A DNA stretch of 64,000 bases from Flavobacteriaceae bacterium (GTDB taxonomy: Bacteria > Bacteroidota > Bacteroidia > Flavobacteriales > Flavobacteriaceae): contig JAHEKV010000002.1 in NCBI GenBank assembly GCA_024638165.1, forward strand, positions 151,134 through 215,133. Reading direction: 5' to 3'. Below the pieces are notes generated by a model. The model ran no database searches. It saw only the letters and a list, made by a program, of their open reading frames with translations, and had not been told where the DNA came from. The translations under genes and the position numbers were made by a program. Positions 32,609-42,251 of this stretch are shown here, piece by piece (positions within the stretch are counted from its first letter, which is position 1; every line of letters starts with the position of its first letter).

Positions 32609-34405
32609 ATGGGAGAGAAGGAAAATCCGATTAAAATTCAGGTACAGGCACTGCCTGATGAACCTGGGGTTTACCATTTCTATGACCAGAACAAGCGTAT
32701 TCTATATGTAGGTAAGGCAAAGAATCTAAAAAAGCGAGTGTCTTCCTACTTTACTAAGAACCATACCAGTGGTAAGACCCGCGTAATGGTTAGTAAGATT
32801 AAAGAGATTCGGCATGTAGTCGTCGCCAATGAATCAGATGCGCTGCTTTTAGAAAACAGCATGATTAAGCAGCACCAACCTAGATACAACGTACTGCTTA
32901 AAGATGATAAAACTTATCCTTGGATTTGCGTGAAGAATGAGCGATTTCCAAGGGTTTTTAGTACGCGAAAAAAAATCGAGGATGGTTCACTTTATTTCGG
33001 GCCTTACACATCGATGAAAACCGTCAGAGCACTTCTTGATCTCATCCGAAACGTATATACGCTCAGAACTTGTAATTATGAGCTATCAGAAGCGCAGATC
33101 GCATCGGGCAAGGTGAAGCTCTGCTTAGAATATCACATAGGAAATTGCGCAGGCCCCTGTCGTGGATATCAATTAGAGGCCGAGTATGGGGAGCAAATTG
33201 ACGCTATTGTAGCGATTTTAAAGGGAAATTTAAAGCCCTCACTTCGAATGCTTAACGAGCGAATGACACGATATGCGGCTGCGATGGAATTTGAAAAGGC
33301 TCAACAAATCAAAGAGCGAATAGAGGCACTCAATAAACATCAGTCGAAGTCGCAGGTGGTCAATCCGAAAATTACTGATCTCGAAGTGTATTCGATTCTA
33401 AGTGATCCGACCCACGCCTATGTTAACTTCATGCAAATTAACGATGGGGCGATCGTCTACTCGCACACCTTAGAAATGAAGAAGCAACTCGATGAAACTG
33501 AAGAAGAGTTGTTGTCTGTTGCTATTGTAGAGATTCGACGCCGTTTTAATTCGGTTTCAAAAACTATTCTGCTTCCCTTTCCTGTATCTGTTGCAGAAAC
33601 CATTAAGGTGGAAGTTCCTAAGCTCGGAGATAAAAAAAGCCTTGTTGATCTTTCATTGAGAAACGCTAAATTTTTCAGACAAGATCGATTCAAGCAAATG
33701 AAGGTGGTTGACCCAGATCGTCATACCAAGCGTATCTTAAGTCAGATGAAAGAAGACCTTCACCTTTCAGAAGATCCCGTTCACATCGAGTGTTTTGACA
33801 ATTCAAACTTGCAGGGAACTAATCCAGCTTCGGCTTGTGTGGTTTTTAAAAATGCGAAGCCATCGAAGGCTGATTACCGAAAGTTCACCATTAAGAGTGT
33901 TGAAGGGCCTAATGATTTCGCTAGTATGGAAGAGGTGGTGTTTCGTCGTTATAGGAGGTTGCTTCAAGAGCGTGAACCGCTGCCACAATTGATTGTTATC
34001 GATGGTGGAAAAGGACAACTTTCTTCTGCTTTGAAATCATTAGAAGTATTAGGTCTAAGGGGGAAAATTGCGATCATTGGAATTGCCAAAAGACTCGAAG
34101 AAATCTATTTTCCCGGAGACTCTTTACCCCTATACCTCGATAAGAAATCAGAAACTCTGAAGATCATTCAGCAGTTGAGAAATGAGGCACACCGATTCTC
34201 TTTAAAACACCACAGAGAAAAACGAAGCGCGACTGCGATACACTCTGAATTAGAAGAAATACCTGGAATAGGCCCAACAACCGCAGCAAAATTGCTTAAA
34301 GAATTTAAGAGTGTGAAGCAGATCAAACAGCGCAGTATTGGCGAGCTTGAAAAGGTGGTGAGTACGTCTATCGCTTCAAAAATTCACACCTATTTTCAGT
34401 CGTGA
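32609..34405 (+). CDS. uvrC: Excinuclease ABC subunit C
   Basis: Makes both incisions in nucleotide excision repair. The 598 aa carry the N-terminal GIY-YIG nuclease (PGVYHFYDQNKRILYVGKAKNLKKRV), a UvrB-interacting UVR motif (AAAMEFEKAQQIKERIEAL), the RNase H-like endonuclease core (ECFDNSNLQGTNP and IVIDGGKGQLSSAL) and a C-terminal helix-hairpin-helix segment (LEEIPGIGPTTAAKLLKEF). It is divergent from the folate cyclo-ligase. It is followed by about 150 nt of non-coding sequence and a strong terminator. Confidence 0.97.
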   Translation: MGEKENPIKIQVQALPDEPGVYHFYDQNKRILYVGKAKNLKKRVSSYFTKNHTSGKTRVMVSKIKEIRHVVVANESDALLLENSMIKQHQPRYNVLLKDDKTYPWICVKNERFPRVFSTRKKIEDGSLYFGPYTSMKTVRALLDLIRNVYTLRTCNYELSEAQIASGKVKLCLEYHIGNCAGPCRGYQLEAEYGEQIDAIVAILKGNLKPSLRMLNERMTRYAAAMEFEKAQQIKERIEALNKHQSKSQVVNPKITDLEVYSILSDPTHAYVNFMQINDGAIVYSHTLEMKKQLDETEEELLSVAIVEIRRRFNSVSKTILLPFPVSVAETIKVEVPKLGDKKSLVDLSLRNAKFFRQDRFKQMKVVDPDRHTKRILSQMKEDLHLSEDPVHIECFDNSNLQGTNPASACVVFKNAKPSKADYRKFTIKSVEGPNDFASMEEVVFRRYRRLLQEREPLPQLIVIDGGKGQLSSALKSLEVLGLRGKIAIIGIAKRLEEIYFPGDSLPLYLDKKSETLKIIQQLRNEAHRFSLKHHREKRSATAIHSELEEIPGIGPTTAAKLLKEFKSVKQIKQRSIGELEKVVSTSIASKIHTYFQS

Positions 34406-34410
34406 CCTGC

Positions 34411-34435
34411 CTGGTCTCATGTGTATGAGAATCAG
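34411..34435 (+). other. Hairpin directly downstream of uvrC
   Basis: CTGGTCTCAT and ATGAGAATCAG can pair around a GTGT loop with one bulge. No T-tract follows, so it is not a classical terminator. The rest of 34436-34560 shows no ORF and no other structure I can support. Confidence 0.3.
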
Positions 34436-34560
34436 AACGTTAAAGTCGGGTTAAAAAGTATTTTTTAAGTGAGGTCTCGTCGTACCTTAGAGGTAAGAAT
34501 TAAAAAGTAGTCATACTACATTTTGGTTTTTCATGATTTAAAGTTTGGTTGGTTAGTAAG

Positions 34561-34595
34561 AAAAGCCCTAGTTCATTCAACTAGGGCTTTTTTTT
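34561..34595 (+). terminator. Strong intrinsic terminator after uvrC
   Basis: AAAAGCCCTAG pairs perfectly with CTAGGGCTTTT (11-bp stem, loop TTCATTCAA) and is followed by more T residues. The A-tract on the other side makes it potentially bidirectional. It lies about 155 nt after the uvrC stop and just before the DUF3108 promoter. Confidence 0.9.
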
Positions 34596-34600
34596 AATCC

Positions 34601-34608
34601 TATTTTTG
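34601..34608 (+). promoter_or_regulatory. Putative -7 promoter box for the DUF3108 gene
   Basis: TATTTTTG matches TAnnTTTG and ends 6 nt before the ATG at 34615. It overlaps the TTG proposed as start in the ORF track, which argues for the ATG. Confidence 0.6.
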
Positions 34609-34614
34609 TTAGTA

Positions 34615-35403
34615 ATGATTAGAAGAGCACTCCTATTATTTTTCATGCTTTTGATGAGTTTTGGATATTCTCAAGACCAATCAGAGTATCAAACTTTTGA
34701 AGCTGGTGAATGGTTGCGCTATCGCCTTCATTATGGGTTTTTCAATGCGAGCTATGCCACTCTTTCTATAAAGGATACCATTTTCAGGGGAGAACCTGCA
34801 TTTCACGCGATCGGTGAAGGTAGAACCACAGGTTTGGCTTCGCTTTTCTTCAAGGTGGAGGATATTTATGAAAGCATTTTTTCAAAATCAGAGATACGCC
34901 CGATTTTTTTCTTGAGAGATATCGATGAAGGAGGATACACTAAAAATATCTCGATTGATTTTGATTTTGAGCGTGAAAAGGCATTGATTAATAACATCAA
35001 AGACGATACTTCTTTCGAATTAGATATTCGAAAAGACCTTCAGGATATCATCTCAGCAACCTATTATTTGCGCGAGACTTTTGATTCATCATCGGTTAAA
35101 ATTGGCGATGAGATCGCCTTGGATATGTTGTTTGATGATGATGGTATTTATGACTTCAAATTGAAGTATCTAGGAAAAGAGGTTTTAAAAACCCCGTTCG
35201 GTAAGATTAGATGCCTCGCATTTAGACCGCTGGTTAAGTCTGGTAGGATTTTTAGAGCCGAAGAATCTTTAACGCTTTGGGTGAGCGATGATAAGAATAG
35301 AATCCCAGTACGGATTCAAGCAGATCTTCGTTTTGGATCTATTAAAGCTGACTTAGATGGATTTAAAGGACTCAAGAATTCATTCGAAGTGATTGCCAAC
35401 TAA
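34615..35403 (+). CDS. DUF3108-domain exported protein
   Basis: A 262-residue exported protein. The track TTG (34606) lies inside the promoter box, so the ATG at 34615 is chosen; it begins a signal peptide (MIRRALLLFFMLLMSFGYSQ). The body matches DUF3108: GEWLRYRLHYGFFNASYATL near the N terminus, GRTTGLASLFFKVEDIYES, DLQDIISATYYLR and a late TLWVSDDKNRIPVRIQADLRFGSIKADL. The last block is reminiscent of LolA-like beta-barrel folds. Function unknown, presumably periplasmic. It is followed 38 bp later by the M23 lipoprotein gene. Confidence 0.88.
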   Translation: MIRRALLLFFMLLMSFGYSQDQSEYQTFEAGEWLRYRLHYGFFNASYATLSIKDTIFRGEPAFHAIGEGRTTGLASLFFKVEDIYESIFSKSEIRPIFFLRDIDEGGYTKNISIDFDFEREKALINNIKDDTSFELDIRKDLQDIISATYYLRETFDSSSVKIGDEIALDMLFDDDGIYDFKLKYLGKEVLKTPFGKIRCLAFRPLVKSGRIFRAEESLTLWVSDDKNRIPVRIQADLRFGSIKADLDGFKGLKNSFEVIAN

Positions 35404-35429
35404 AGATTGACAAGCAGACCGGAATTTAG

Positions 35430-35437
35430 CAACTTTG
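35430..35437 (+). promoter_or_regulatory. Putative -7 box with upstream TTG, leaderless start of the M23 gene
   Basis: CAACTTTG (one mismatch to TAnnTTTG) ends 4 nt before the ATG at 35442, and a TTG lies 20 nt upstream of the box, close to the expected -33 spacing. Confidence 0.4.
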
Positions 35438-35441
35438 TAAG

Positions 35442-36752
35442 ATGAAATTATCGCAACGGATTATTCCCATTTTTTACTCTCTATTAGCACTTACGATGTT
35501 CTCCTGTGGATCAGGCGAAGGAGAGTCTTTTATGGGGTCAAGTGCCGTTGAGATGCCCGAACAAATTGAGTTCGGATTCAACATGATCGATTACGAAGTT
35601 GAATTAGACACGGTAAGAAGAGGTGATACCTTCGGAAAAATTATGCTCTCTCGTGACGCTGACTATCAAAAGGTCAATCAAGCGGCTCGTAGGTCTAGAA
35701 AATCGTTTGATCTTAGAAAGATTCAAGTAGGAAAGCCTTACCGCGTTCTAAAAAGCTGCGATAGCCTCGAAAGACCTCAAGTTTTTATCTACGAAAATGA
35801 CTTTTTGAATTACACCGTAGTTGATCTACGCGAAGAGGTTGAGGTATATGAAGAGAAACATCCGTATGATCTTGTCGAAAAGGAGATCTCAGGAGTAATC
35901 GAAGGGTCACTCTATCAGACCTTAGACCGTCAAGGAATCGACCAAAATCTAAGTCAAGAGTTGGCGAATGTTTACGCTTGGAGTATTGATTTTTTTAGAC
36001 TGTATGAGGGCGACCGTTTTAAAGTGGTCGCTTTAGAAAGAAGGTTGCGTGATGGGACACCGGCAGGTATTAAGTCAATAAAAGCGGCTATGTTCGAGCA
36101 TCGAGGGGAGCCTTTTTACGCATTTGCCGCCAATGTGAATGAAAAGACCTTGCAAACCGAATATTATGACGAACAGGGAAATAATCTAAGGCGAACTTTT
36201 TTAAAGGCTCCTTTGAAGTTTAATGCTTATCGCATATCCTCGCGTTATAACCTCAATCGAAAAATAGCCTTTTATGGCAATCGCACGCGGGCTCATAAGG
36301 GTACAGATTACGCTGCTCCTGTAGGTACACCTATTATTGCAACTGCCGATGGTATCGTTATTGAAGCTACCCGAAGAGGTGGAAATGGGATATATGCAAA
36401 AATCAAACATAACGGCACCTATAGCACGCAATACCTTCACATGAAAAGGCTAAATGTGAAGAAAGGCCAGCGAGTACAGCAGGGGGATGTTATCGGATGG
36501 ATAGGTATGACCGGAAATACTTCTGGCCCTCACGTTTGTTATCGCTTCTGGAAAAACGGTCGACAAGTAGACCCTTTGAAAGAAAAACTACCTGCAGCTG
36601 CCCCGATTGATCGTTCTTTAGCTAAAGATTACTTTGAGTATATCAAGACTCCTCTTGAACAGCTCGAGTGCATTGAATATTTGGGAGAAAATGACTTAAC
36701 TTCACTCGCTCAAAATTCAATCGAAAACGAAAATGCCCTTACCGCACAATAA
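35442..36752 (+). CDS. M23-family peptidase lipoprotein
   Basis: A 436-residue envelope peptidase, probably acting on peptidoglycan cross-links. Lipoprotein signal with lipid Cys22 (LTMFSC). Residues about 50-130 resemble a LysM/OapA-like region ([13 protein letters not shown]). The LytM core is at about 270-385: zinc ligands His285 and Asp289 (HKGTD), His333 (YLHMKR) and GPHVCYRFW, where His364 is kept but the second His of the usual HxH is Cys366. Cysteine could still bind zinc. Its 3' end overlaps pgi by 20 bp. Confidence 0.92.
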   Translation: MKLSQRIIPIFYSLLALTMFSCGSGEGESFMGSSAVEMPEQIEFGFNMIDYEVELDTVRRGDTFGKIMLSRDADYQKVNQAARRSRKSFDLRKIQVGKPYRVLKSCDSLERPQVFIYENDFLNYTVVDLREEVEVYEEKHPYDLVEKEISGVIEGSLYQTLDRQGIDQNLSQELANVYAWSIDFFRLYEGDRFKVVALERRLRDGTPAGIKSIKAAMFEHRGEPFYAFAANVNEKTLQTEYYDEQGNNLRRTFLKAPLKFNAYRISSRYNLNRKIAFYGNRTRAHKGTDYAAPVGTPIIATADGIVIEATRRGGNGIYAKIKHNGTYSTQYLHMKRLNVKKGQRVQQGDVIGWIGMTGNTSGPHVCYRFWKNGRQVDPLKEKLPAAAPIDRSLAKDYFEYIKTPLEQLECIEYLGENDLTSLAQNSIENENALTAQ

Positions 36753-38370
36753 TCCATCTCAGCTTAAAAGCTGGAAGCAATTACAAGAATTTAGTAACGA
36801 ATTTAAGGAAGCTTCTATCTCAACGTTATTCGAAGCAGATGCTCAGCGCGCGCAATCTATGAGTATCGAATGGGAAGACTTCTTTGTAGATTTTTCCAAG
36901 CATCTTTCTGATCAGCGTGTGTTAAATACACTCTACAATTTAGCCGAAGAATCAGGGCTTGAAGAGGCTAAGAAAGCTTATCTCTCAGGGGATAAAATCA
37001 ACGCGACTGAAGGTCGTGCCGTACTGCATACTGCATTAAGAACCAATGCCTTTAGCCCAAAGGTTGATGGCCAACCGGTAAGTGAAGAGGTAAGCCAAGT
37101 TAAGGCTCAGATAAAATCATTCTGTAATCGAGTGATTAGTGGTGAGCACAAGGGCTATACCGGGAAATCGATTACGGACATTGTGAATATTGGTATTGGA
37201 GGATCAGATCTGGGACCAGTTATGGTTACTGAGGCTTTGGCCTACTACAGAAACCATCTAAAGACTCACTTTGTGAGCAATGTAGACGGAGATCACGTAA
37301 CCGAGGTTTTAAAGAATCTTGATCCCGAGACTACTTTATTTCTTGTGGTTTCAAAATCATTTACAACACAGGAGACCTTGGCTAATGCGACCACCTGTAG
37401 AGAGTGGTTCTTGTCTCATGCCTCTGAAGCAGATGTAGCCTCGCACTTTGCGGCAGTTTCTACGAATCTTGGTATGACAGGACAGTTCGGTATTGCAAAC
37501 GAAAATGTATTTGCCATGGCCGATTGGGTCGGAGGTAGATTTTCGCTTTGGAGTGCCGTTGGGCTTTCTATCGCCTTGTCTATCGGGTATGAAAATTTTG
37601 AATCTCTTCTTGACGGAGCAGCAGCTATGGATCAGCACTTTGCTGAAGCATCGCCAGAGAAGAACATCCCATTGAACATGGCACTTCTTGGTATTTGGTA
37701 TAACAACTTTATGGGCGCCGAAACTGAAGCCATTATTCCTTACACTCAATACTTAAGTCGATTCTCAGCTTATTTACAACAGGCGGTGATGGAAAGTAAC
37801 GGAAAGTATGTCGATAGAAACGGAGCTAAAGTTTCTTACCAAACGGGTAGCATCGTTTGGGGAGAGCCAGGAACTAATTCTCAGCATGCCTTTTTTCAAT
37901 TGATCCATCAGGGAACGAAACTTATTCCGACAGATTTTATTGGATTTGTAGAGCCCCTTCACGGAAGACAAGACCATCACGACAAATTAATGTCGAATTT
38001 CTTCGCTCAAACCGAGGCTCTAATGAATGGTAAAACAAAGGAAGAAGTTACCAGAGAGTTTGAAATGAAAGGCACCGATTTATCGAGTGTCGAAGACATT
38101 ATTCCGCATAAAGTTTTCGAAGGAAATAAGCCGACCACTACTTTCCTTATTAAAAAACTCACTCCTTACACTTTAGGTAGCCTTGTAGCCGCCTATGAGC
38201 ATAAGATTTTTATTCAGGGAGTGATTTGGAATATTTACAGCTATGATCAATGGGGAGTTGAGCTTGGTAAGCAACTTGCCAATCAAATTTTAGCAGATTG
38301 GTCAGAAGGATCCAACGGAAGTCATGACCCTTCGACGGCACAACTACTTTCTCGATTCAAAAATGATTAA
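36733..38370 (+). CDS. pgi: Glucose-6-phosphate isomerase
   Basis: Interconverts glucose-6-phosphate and fructose-6-phosphate. The 545 aa match the long bacterial/eukaryal type. Blocks seen: [31 protein letters not shown] (phosphate-binding SKS/T), [17 protein letters not shown] (PGI signature 1), [19 protein letters not shown], and [20 protein letters not shown] (signature 2). The ATG at 36733 lies inside the end of the M23 gene, with a 20-bp overlap that suggests coupling. Confidence 0.97.
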   Translation: MPLPHNNPSQLKSWKQLQEFSNEFKEASISTLFEADAQRAQSMSIEWEDFFVDFSKHLSDQRVLNTLYNLAEESGLEEAKKAYLSGDKINATEGRAVLHTALRTNAFSPKVDGQPVSEEVSQVKAQIKSFCNRVISGEHKGYTGKSITDIVNIGIGGSDLGPVMVTEALAYYRNHLKTHFVSNVDGDHVTEVLKNLDPETTLFLVVSKSFTTQETLANATTCREWFLSHASEADVASHFAAVSTNLGMTGQFGIANENVFAMADWVGGRFSLWSAVGLSIALSIGYENFESLLDGAAAMDQHFAEASPEKNIPLNMALLGIWYNNFMGAETEAIIPYTQYLSRFSAYLQQAVMESNGKYVDRNGAKVSYQTGSIVWGEPGTNSQHAFFQLIHQGTKLIPTDFIGFVEPLHGRQDHHDKLMSNFFAQTEALMNGKTKEEVTREFEMKGTDLSSVEDIIPHKVFEGNKPTTTFLIKKLTPYTLGSLVAAYEHKIFIQGVIWNIYSYDQWGVELGKQLANQILADWSEGSNGSHDPSTAQLLSRFKND

Positions 38371-38397
38371 CTTAGAACTACTGTAAATAAATGAACT

Positions 38398-38826
38398 ATG
38401 ATTGTTTCTCTTCACTCTTACATTGCTTTTTTAGCTTTAGCCGTCGTTTTGTTGGCCTTTATTAATGCGCTCAACGGGTTTTTAACTGGTCGTGGGTTTC
38501 AGCAAAAAAGAGATCGAAGTATATCTTTGACTGGACTTGCCTTTTTTCACCTTCAGTTTTTAATAGGAGTCATTGTTTATTTCGTTTCGGCGAAAGGATT
38601 CTATGCATTAAGTGAGGTGGGTATCGGTAACCTATCTTCAGAAGCACGTTTACTTGCTTTAGAACACCCAACCACGAATTTAATTGCTGTTGCTCTTGTT
38701 ACTATAGGTTGGTCAAGACATAAAAAAGCATCCTCTGACAAGGCAAAGTTTAAAAGTATTGCATTGTTTTATGGAATAGGTTTAGTGCTTATTTTAAGCC
38801 GTATTCCATGGTCTCAGTGGGTTTAA
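38398..38826 (+). CDS. Four-helix membrane protein, cytochrome-b-like
   Basis: A 142-residue membrane protein with four hydrophobic segments (about 6-28, 44-66, 85-105, 118-136). Conserved-looking histidines sit near or in the helices (HSY at 6, FHLQ at about 51, EHP near 89). This layout resembles small Bacteroidota proteins labelled cytochrome b, but heme binding is unproven here. It follows pgi by 27 bp. Its last 38 bp overlap the end of the convergent nuclease gene. Confidence 0.7.
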   Translation: MIVSLHSYIAFLALAVVLLAFINALNGFLTGRGFQQKRDRSISLTGLAFFHLQFLIGVIVYFVSAKGFYALSEVGIGNLSSEARLLALEHPTTNLIAVALVTIGWSRHKKASSDKAKFKSIALFYGIGLVLILSRIPWSQWV

Positions 38827-39829
38827 ACACTAGTTTTAGGACTACTGGAAAATGATCGCTGTATCCCCCTTGGTACTCTAATCCTGCGTAGGTTCTAAAA
38901 GGGTATCCGCGATACCTTCCCCTTGATGTTTGCAGATACTTTGAGGTGTATACCCCGAAATCTAGAGCCTGTAATCCTGGCTTTTCGATCAGTGATTTTG
39001 TGCCTATGATTTGGTCAAAAAGATGCCATTTATCTCTGTGGGCAATACTACCTATTCCTTTGCGATAGCTCGTATTCGAAAAATTAATTAACGAATCATT
39101 ACCTGTTTTCGGATTGATTAGCTGAAGAATCGATTCACTCACTGGGTTATCATTAAAATCACCCATCACAATGATCTTTGCTTCAGGCTCCCTTGAAGCT
39201 ATAGAGTCAATCGCTCTTCGGGTATAATAGCTGGCTGTTTTTCTTCGCCATTCAGATCGCTTTTCTCCTCCACTTCTAGAAGGCCAGTGTGCAATGATAA
39301 AGTGTATGCGTTCTGATTCTAATGCTATTCCACTAACTACTAATAGATCTCTAGTATAGATTATTTCGGCTCGATCTTGTAATAACGGAATTTTGAACTT
39401 CTGAAAATGTGTAGGTCGAAAAAGGGGTTGATTATATAAAAACCCCACATCAATACCTCTTAAATCGGGGCTGTCAAAATGAATAATCCCTGCATTTTTT
39501 AATAGGCCATTCTTTGCTGTTAGCGCCTCGAGTAACGCAACATTTTCAACTTCACACACTCCTAATCCTAACCATTCTGATTCTCTTAACTCCAAATTTA
39601 TTCGTGTAACTACTTTACTGATATTATTGAGTTTTGTTTCGAGTCTTGACAAGGCCCAGCGATATTTTCCTTTAGGGGTTCTGTCATTGTCCCGAACTAG
39701 AGTGTCATTTTTTGTGTCAAATAAATTTTCAAGATTGTAGAAGCCGACCCAAAACTTTTGGTCTCTTTTTGGTTGACCCATTGCAATAGAAAATCCTAGA
39801 ACGAATAGCGTGAAAAGCAACTTTCTCAT
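38789..39829 (-). CDS. Secreted endonuclease/exonuclease/phosphatase-family protein
   Basis: A 346-residue exported EEP-superfamily hydrolase (signal MRKLLFTLFVLGFSIAMGQ). Active-site elements: NLENLFDTKND near residue 33, GVCEVEN (metal-binding Glu), FIIAHWPSRSGGEKRSEWRR, VMGDFNDNP and the final YSDHFPVVL. The HWPSRSGGE form is typical of secreted Bacteroidota members that probably cut nucleic acids. It is divergent from a TonB receptor and a DUF5689 lipoprotein. Together they may degrade and import extracellular DNA or nucleotides (inference from synteny). Confidence 0.93.
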   Translation of the reverse strand: MRKLLFTLFVLGFSIAMGQPKRDQKFWVGFYNLENLFDTKNDTLVRDNDRTPKGKYRWALSRLETKLNNISKVVTRINLELRESEWLGLGVCEVENVALLEALTAKNGLLKNAGIIHFDSPDLRGIDVGFLYNQPLFRPTHFQKFKIPLLQDRAEIIYTRDLLVVSGIALESERIHFIIAHWPSRSGGEKRSEWRRKTASYYTRRAIDSIASREPEAKIIVMGDFNDNPVSESILQLINPKTGNDSLINFSNTSYRKGIGSIAHRDKWHLFDQIIGTKSLIEKPGLQALDFGVYTSKYLQTSRGRYRGYPFRTYAGLEYQGGYSDHFPVVLKLVFKPTETMEYGLK

Positions 39830-39833
39830 AAGA

Positions 39834-39841
39834 CAAACCTA
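39834..39841 (-). promoter_or_regulatory. Putative -7 box, leaderless start of the secreted nuclease
   Basis: The minus strand reads TAGGTTTG, a full match to TAnnTTTG, ending 4 nt before the ATG at 39829. It overlaps the left arm of the 9-bp inverted repeat. Confidence 0.65.
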
Positions 39842-39864
39842 ATTTCCTTTAACGCAATTAGGTT
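39836..39864. promoter_or_regulatory. Candidate operator: 9-bp inverted repeat between divergent promoters
   Basis: AACCTAATT (39836-39844) and AATTAGGTT (39856-39864) form a perfect inverted repeat with an 11-bp spacer, so the half-site centres are 20 bp apart, about two helical turns. It sits between the nuclease and TonB receptor starts and covers the nuclease -7 box. A dimeric regulator could control both genes. Confidence 0.5.
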
Positions 39865-39878
39865 GCAGGGGGCAAGTC

Positions 39879-39886
39879 TAAGTTTG
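39879..39886 (+). promoter_or_regulatory. Putative -7 box, leaderless start of the TonB receptor gene
   Basis: TAAGTTTG matches TAnnTTTG and ends 4 nt before the ATG at 39891. Confidence 0.65.
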
Positions 39887-39890
39887 CTTT

Positions 39891-42239
39891 ATGAGACTAT
39901 TACTCACCCTTTTAATTTTACTTGTTGTCGACTTAATTCATGGGCAATTTGAAGAAGCTACTGATGATTCTATAACCTTATTCAATGGTACATTAGGAGT
40001 GCTCGAGGCCAATCGTTCAGTTATTCAAAACGCACAATTTGATTGGTCTTTGGCGTGGTTTCGTTTAGCAGGGATGACTCCAAGGTATAAGCGTTATTAT
40101 CTCGGTGTGTTGTCTATGAATTCGGCAATAGAGGGTGCCATCGATTGGAATCGCTGGGGAGGCCTAAACGATCTAACGCGATATCCTGATCAAAATGAGT
40201 GGAGAGGTAGTATCAATTATTCAGGGGGTATTGCGGGTTATAGTGCGATAGACCCATTGAATCTAAAAGGGCTTAGCCCGCTAAGGTTAACCCTTAGTCG
40301 AGCGAATCGTTCTTATCGAAATCGAATCATGCTTACAACTACCTTTCAAAAGGAGGCTTTCGATGGTGTATTAAGTATGAGTCACAGAGGGGCTAATGAG
40401 GGTTATTATAATCACACTCCCTATCATTCAACATCGCTTTTCGCTCAAGCACGTTTTCGAAAGGGATCTTTTCGGGCTAATGGGTTTCTTATAAGTACTC
40501 AAACAAATCGTCTGTCACCAGAAGCGCATACCGAAGAGGTTTGGAGGCTTACCTCTCCTAAGTTTTACAGTAGCTGGGGTTATCAGAATCAAGATCGAAT
40601 CCCTTTCAAACAAAAAGATCATCGACACCTTCAATTACAGTCATCACTCGAGCTATCCTATAACAAGGGAATCTTTCTGATGGAGGGTATGAGCTACAGA
40701 CGATCCTTGGCAAGACATAATTTGAGCTATAGCAATGCTCCAAGTCCTTACCCTACTTACTACAAATACTTACCCTCCTACTTTCAAACGAAACCTTTTC
40801 AAAAAGCTCGTTTAATGGGACTATTAGATTTAAAAGGAGGGATAAATTTCGAGAGTCTCTATCGCGCCAATCAGGAATCCATTGAAGCCCGATATTATTT
40901 AACCTCAGATAATACGGTCGCATCTGAAAGTACTATTGGCTTTTATTGGGAACATGAAGAGGGGTTAAATAGATTTTCATTTCGTTTTCAAAGTCAAAGA
41001 GAAAATGTTCAATTCTTTAAACAGTTAGAGGATCTATTAGGAGCGGCCTATTACCTCAACTACGATGCGTTTAACAAGGTCAGATATGACTTATTGTCAC
41101 CGCTACAAAAGGAGGAAGGGGAGCAGATTGATTACAGTTATTTAATGGGTGGCAATACCCTGTCTTTGGGGCTCAATTACCAGAGGAGATTTCCTAAGTG
41201 GGAGTTTAGTTATCATTTTAATTACTCGAATACCAGGGGGCGACGAAAAGGCCTAATGAAGTATGAGTTTGAGAAGAACGATGAGGAGATCACCAGCGGT
41301 AGCGTTGGTAAACATCACGAAATACTATTTACGGTTAACCTTTCACCAAAGCACAACTTATCTTTTACAGGTACTCATAGTCAGATCCCGTATCCGCTTC
41401 ATGAGCATTGGGTAAATCCTCGTATTCTATCCTTCGTTGAGAAACCTGCTCCAGAAATACATCGAAGACTGCTTTTTGAGTATCGATATAGATATCGACT
41501 CGTGTCCCTTGATTTCTATGGATTTATAGGAAGGCAACACCATCTTTATAGTCAACAATATTTTTATGCAGACGCCGATCTGTGGGCTAACCTGGTAACT
41601 CAGACTACCTATCACCCAGTTGCAGATAACAAAGGGTGGTTCTCTAACCTTACCATTAATCTTACCCCTGAAATCGAATTCAGCGCTACCGCGTATAGTT
41701 ACATGAATCGCTACCGCTCGAATGGGCAAGGATTGATCCATTTTTTACCTAGTAGTTCTGGGCTAAGTAAGCCCTATTCAATGGAGCTTCTCTCTGACAA
41801 GCTAGCCGTAGCTTCGGGCCCTTCAAATGCTTTTACCCTAGGGGTTCGTTATCAGCACCCTCAGTATTGGAGTTTTACATTAAAAGCTATCGGTCTTGGA
41901 GGTACTTATCTCGAGCCCGAGTGGCCGAAGTATAACCGAGAATTTTTAGAAGAACTGAGGAAGTATACCATGGCTAAGCCACAACAACAACAATTAAAAC
42001 CCTTGACAACGCTCCACTTTTTGGCGTCTAAATCATGGAAGACCACCTTTGGCTATCTACAATTATTTATTAGTGCTAATAATATTCTCAATCGTGTACA
42101 GCCCATAGCGGGCTATGGATCTTCTCGTTTGATCGCCGCGAAGGATTATGCACAAGATCTTGCTCAAGGTGTTTTTTCTTCAAAGACTTGGCGTAGTCAG
42201 GGTCTTACCTATTTCTTAAACCTTTCACTTAAAAATTAA
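39891..42239 (+). CDS. TonB-dependent receptor lacking the N-terminal regulatory-like domain
   Basis: A 782-residue outer-membrane protein with a signal peptide (MRLLLTLLILLVVDLIHGQ). The carboxypeptidase-regulatory-like domain common in this group is absent; the mature protein opens almost directly with a plug-like segment (FNGTLGVLEANRSVIQNAQFD, then AIDWNRWGGLNDLTRYPDQNEW). The barrel follows, with ANRSYRNRIMLTT and many aromatic-ended strands to the C terminus. WGGLNDLTR is characteristic of receptors encoded next to EEP nucleases and DUF5689 proteins. Probably imports products of nucleic-acid breakdown; the substrate is inferred. The DUF5689 gene follows 12 bp later. Confidence 0.88.
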   Translation: MRLLLTLLILLVVDLIHGQFEEATDDSITLFNGTLGVLEANRSVIQNAQFDWSLAWFRLAGMTPRYKRYYLGVLSMNSAIEGAIDWNRWGGLNDLTRYPDQNEWRGSINYSGGIAGYSAIDPLNLKGLSPLRLTLSRANRSYRNRIMLTTTFQKEAFDGVLSMSHRGANEGYYNHTPYHSTSLFAQARFRKGSFRANGFLISTQTNRLSPEAHTEEVWRLTSPKFYSSWGYQNQDRIPFKQKDHRHLQLQSSLELSYNKGIFLMEGMSYRRSLARHNLSYSNAPSPYPTYYKYLPSYFQTKPFQKARLMGLLDLKGGINFESLYRANQESIEARYYLTSDNTVASESTIGFYWEHEEGLNRFSFRFQSQRENVQFFKQLEDLLGAAYYLNYDAFNKVRYDLLSPLQKEEGEQIDYSYLMGGNTLSLGLNYQRRFPKWEFSYHFNYSNTRGRRKGLMKYEFEKNDEEITSGSVGKHHEILFTVNLSPKHNLSFTGTHSQIPYPLHEHWVNPRILSFVEKPAPEIHRRLLFEYRYRYRLVSLDFYGFIGRQHHLYSQQYFYADADLWANLVTQTTYHPVADNKGWFSNLTINLTPEIEFSATAYSYMNRYRSNGQGLIHFLPSSSGLSKPYSMELLSDKLAVASGPSNAFTLGVRYQHPQYWSFTLKAIGLGGTYLEPEWPKYNREFLEELRKYTMAKPQQQQLKPLTTLHFLASKSWKTTFGYLQLFISANNILNRVQPIAGYGSSRLIAAKDYAQDLAQGVFSSKTWRSQGLTYFLNLSLKN

Positions 42240-42251
42240 AATCTAAACCCA

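Noticed and set aside
37357-37749. ORF of 130 aa antisense to pgi
   Set aside because: It lies wholly opposite conserved pgi coding sequence, and its composition shows no protein-like pattern.
41427-41741. ORF of 104 aa antisense to the TonB receptor
   Set aside because: It is a shadow ORF without recognisable features or promoter.
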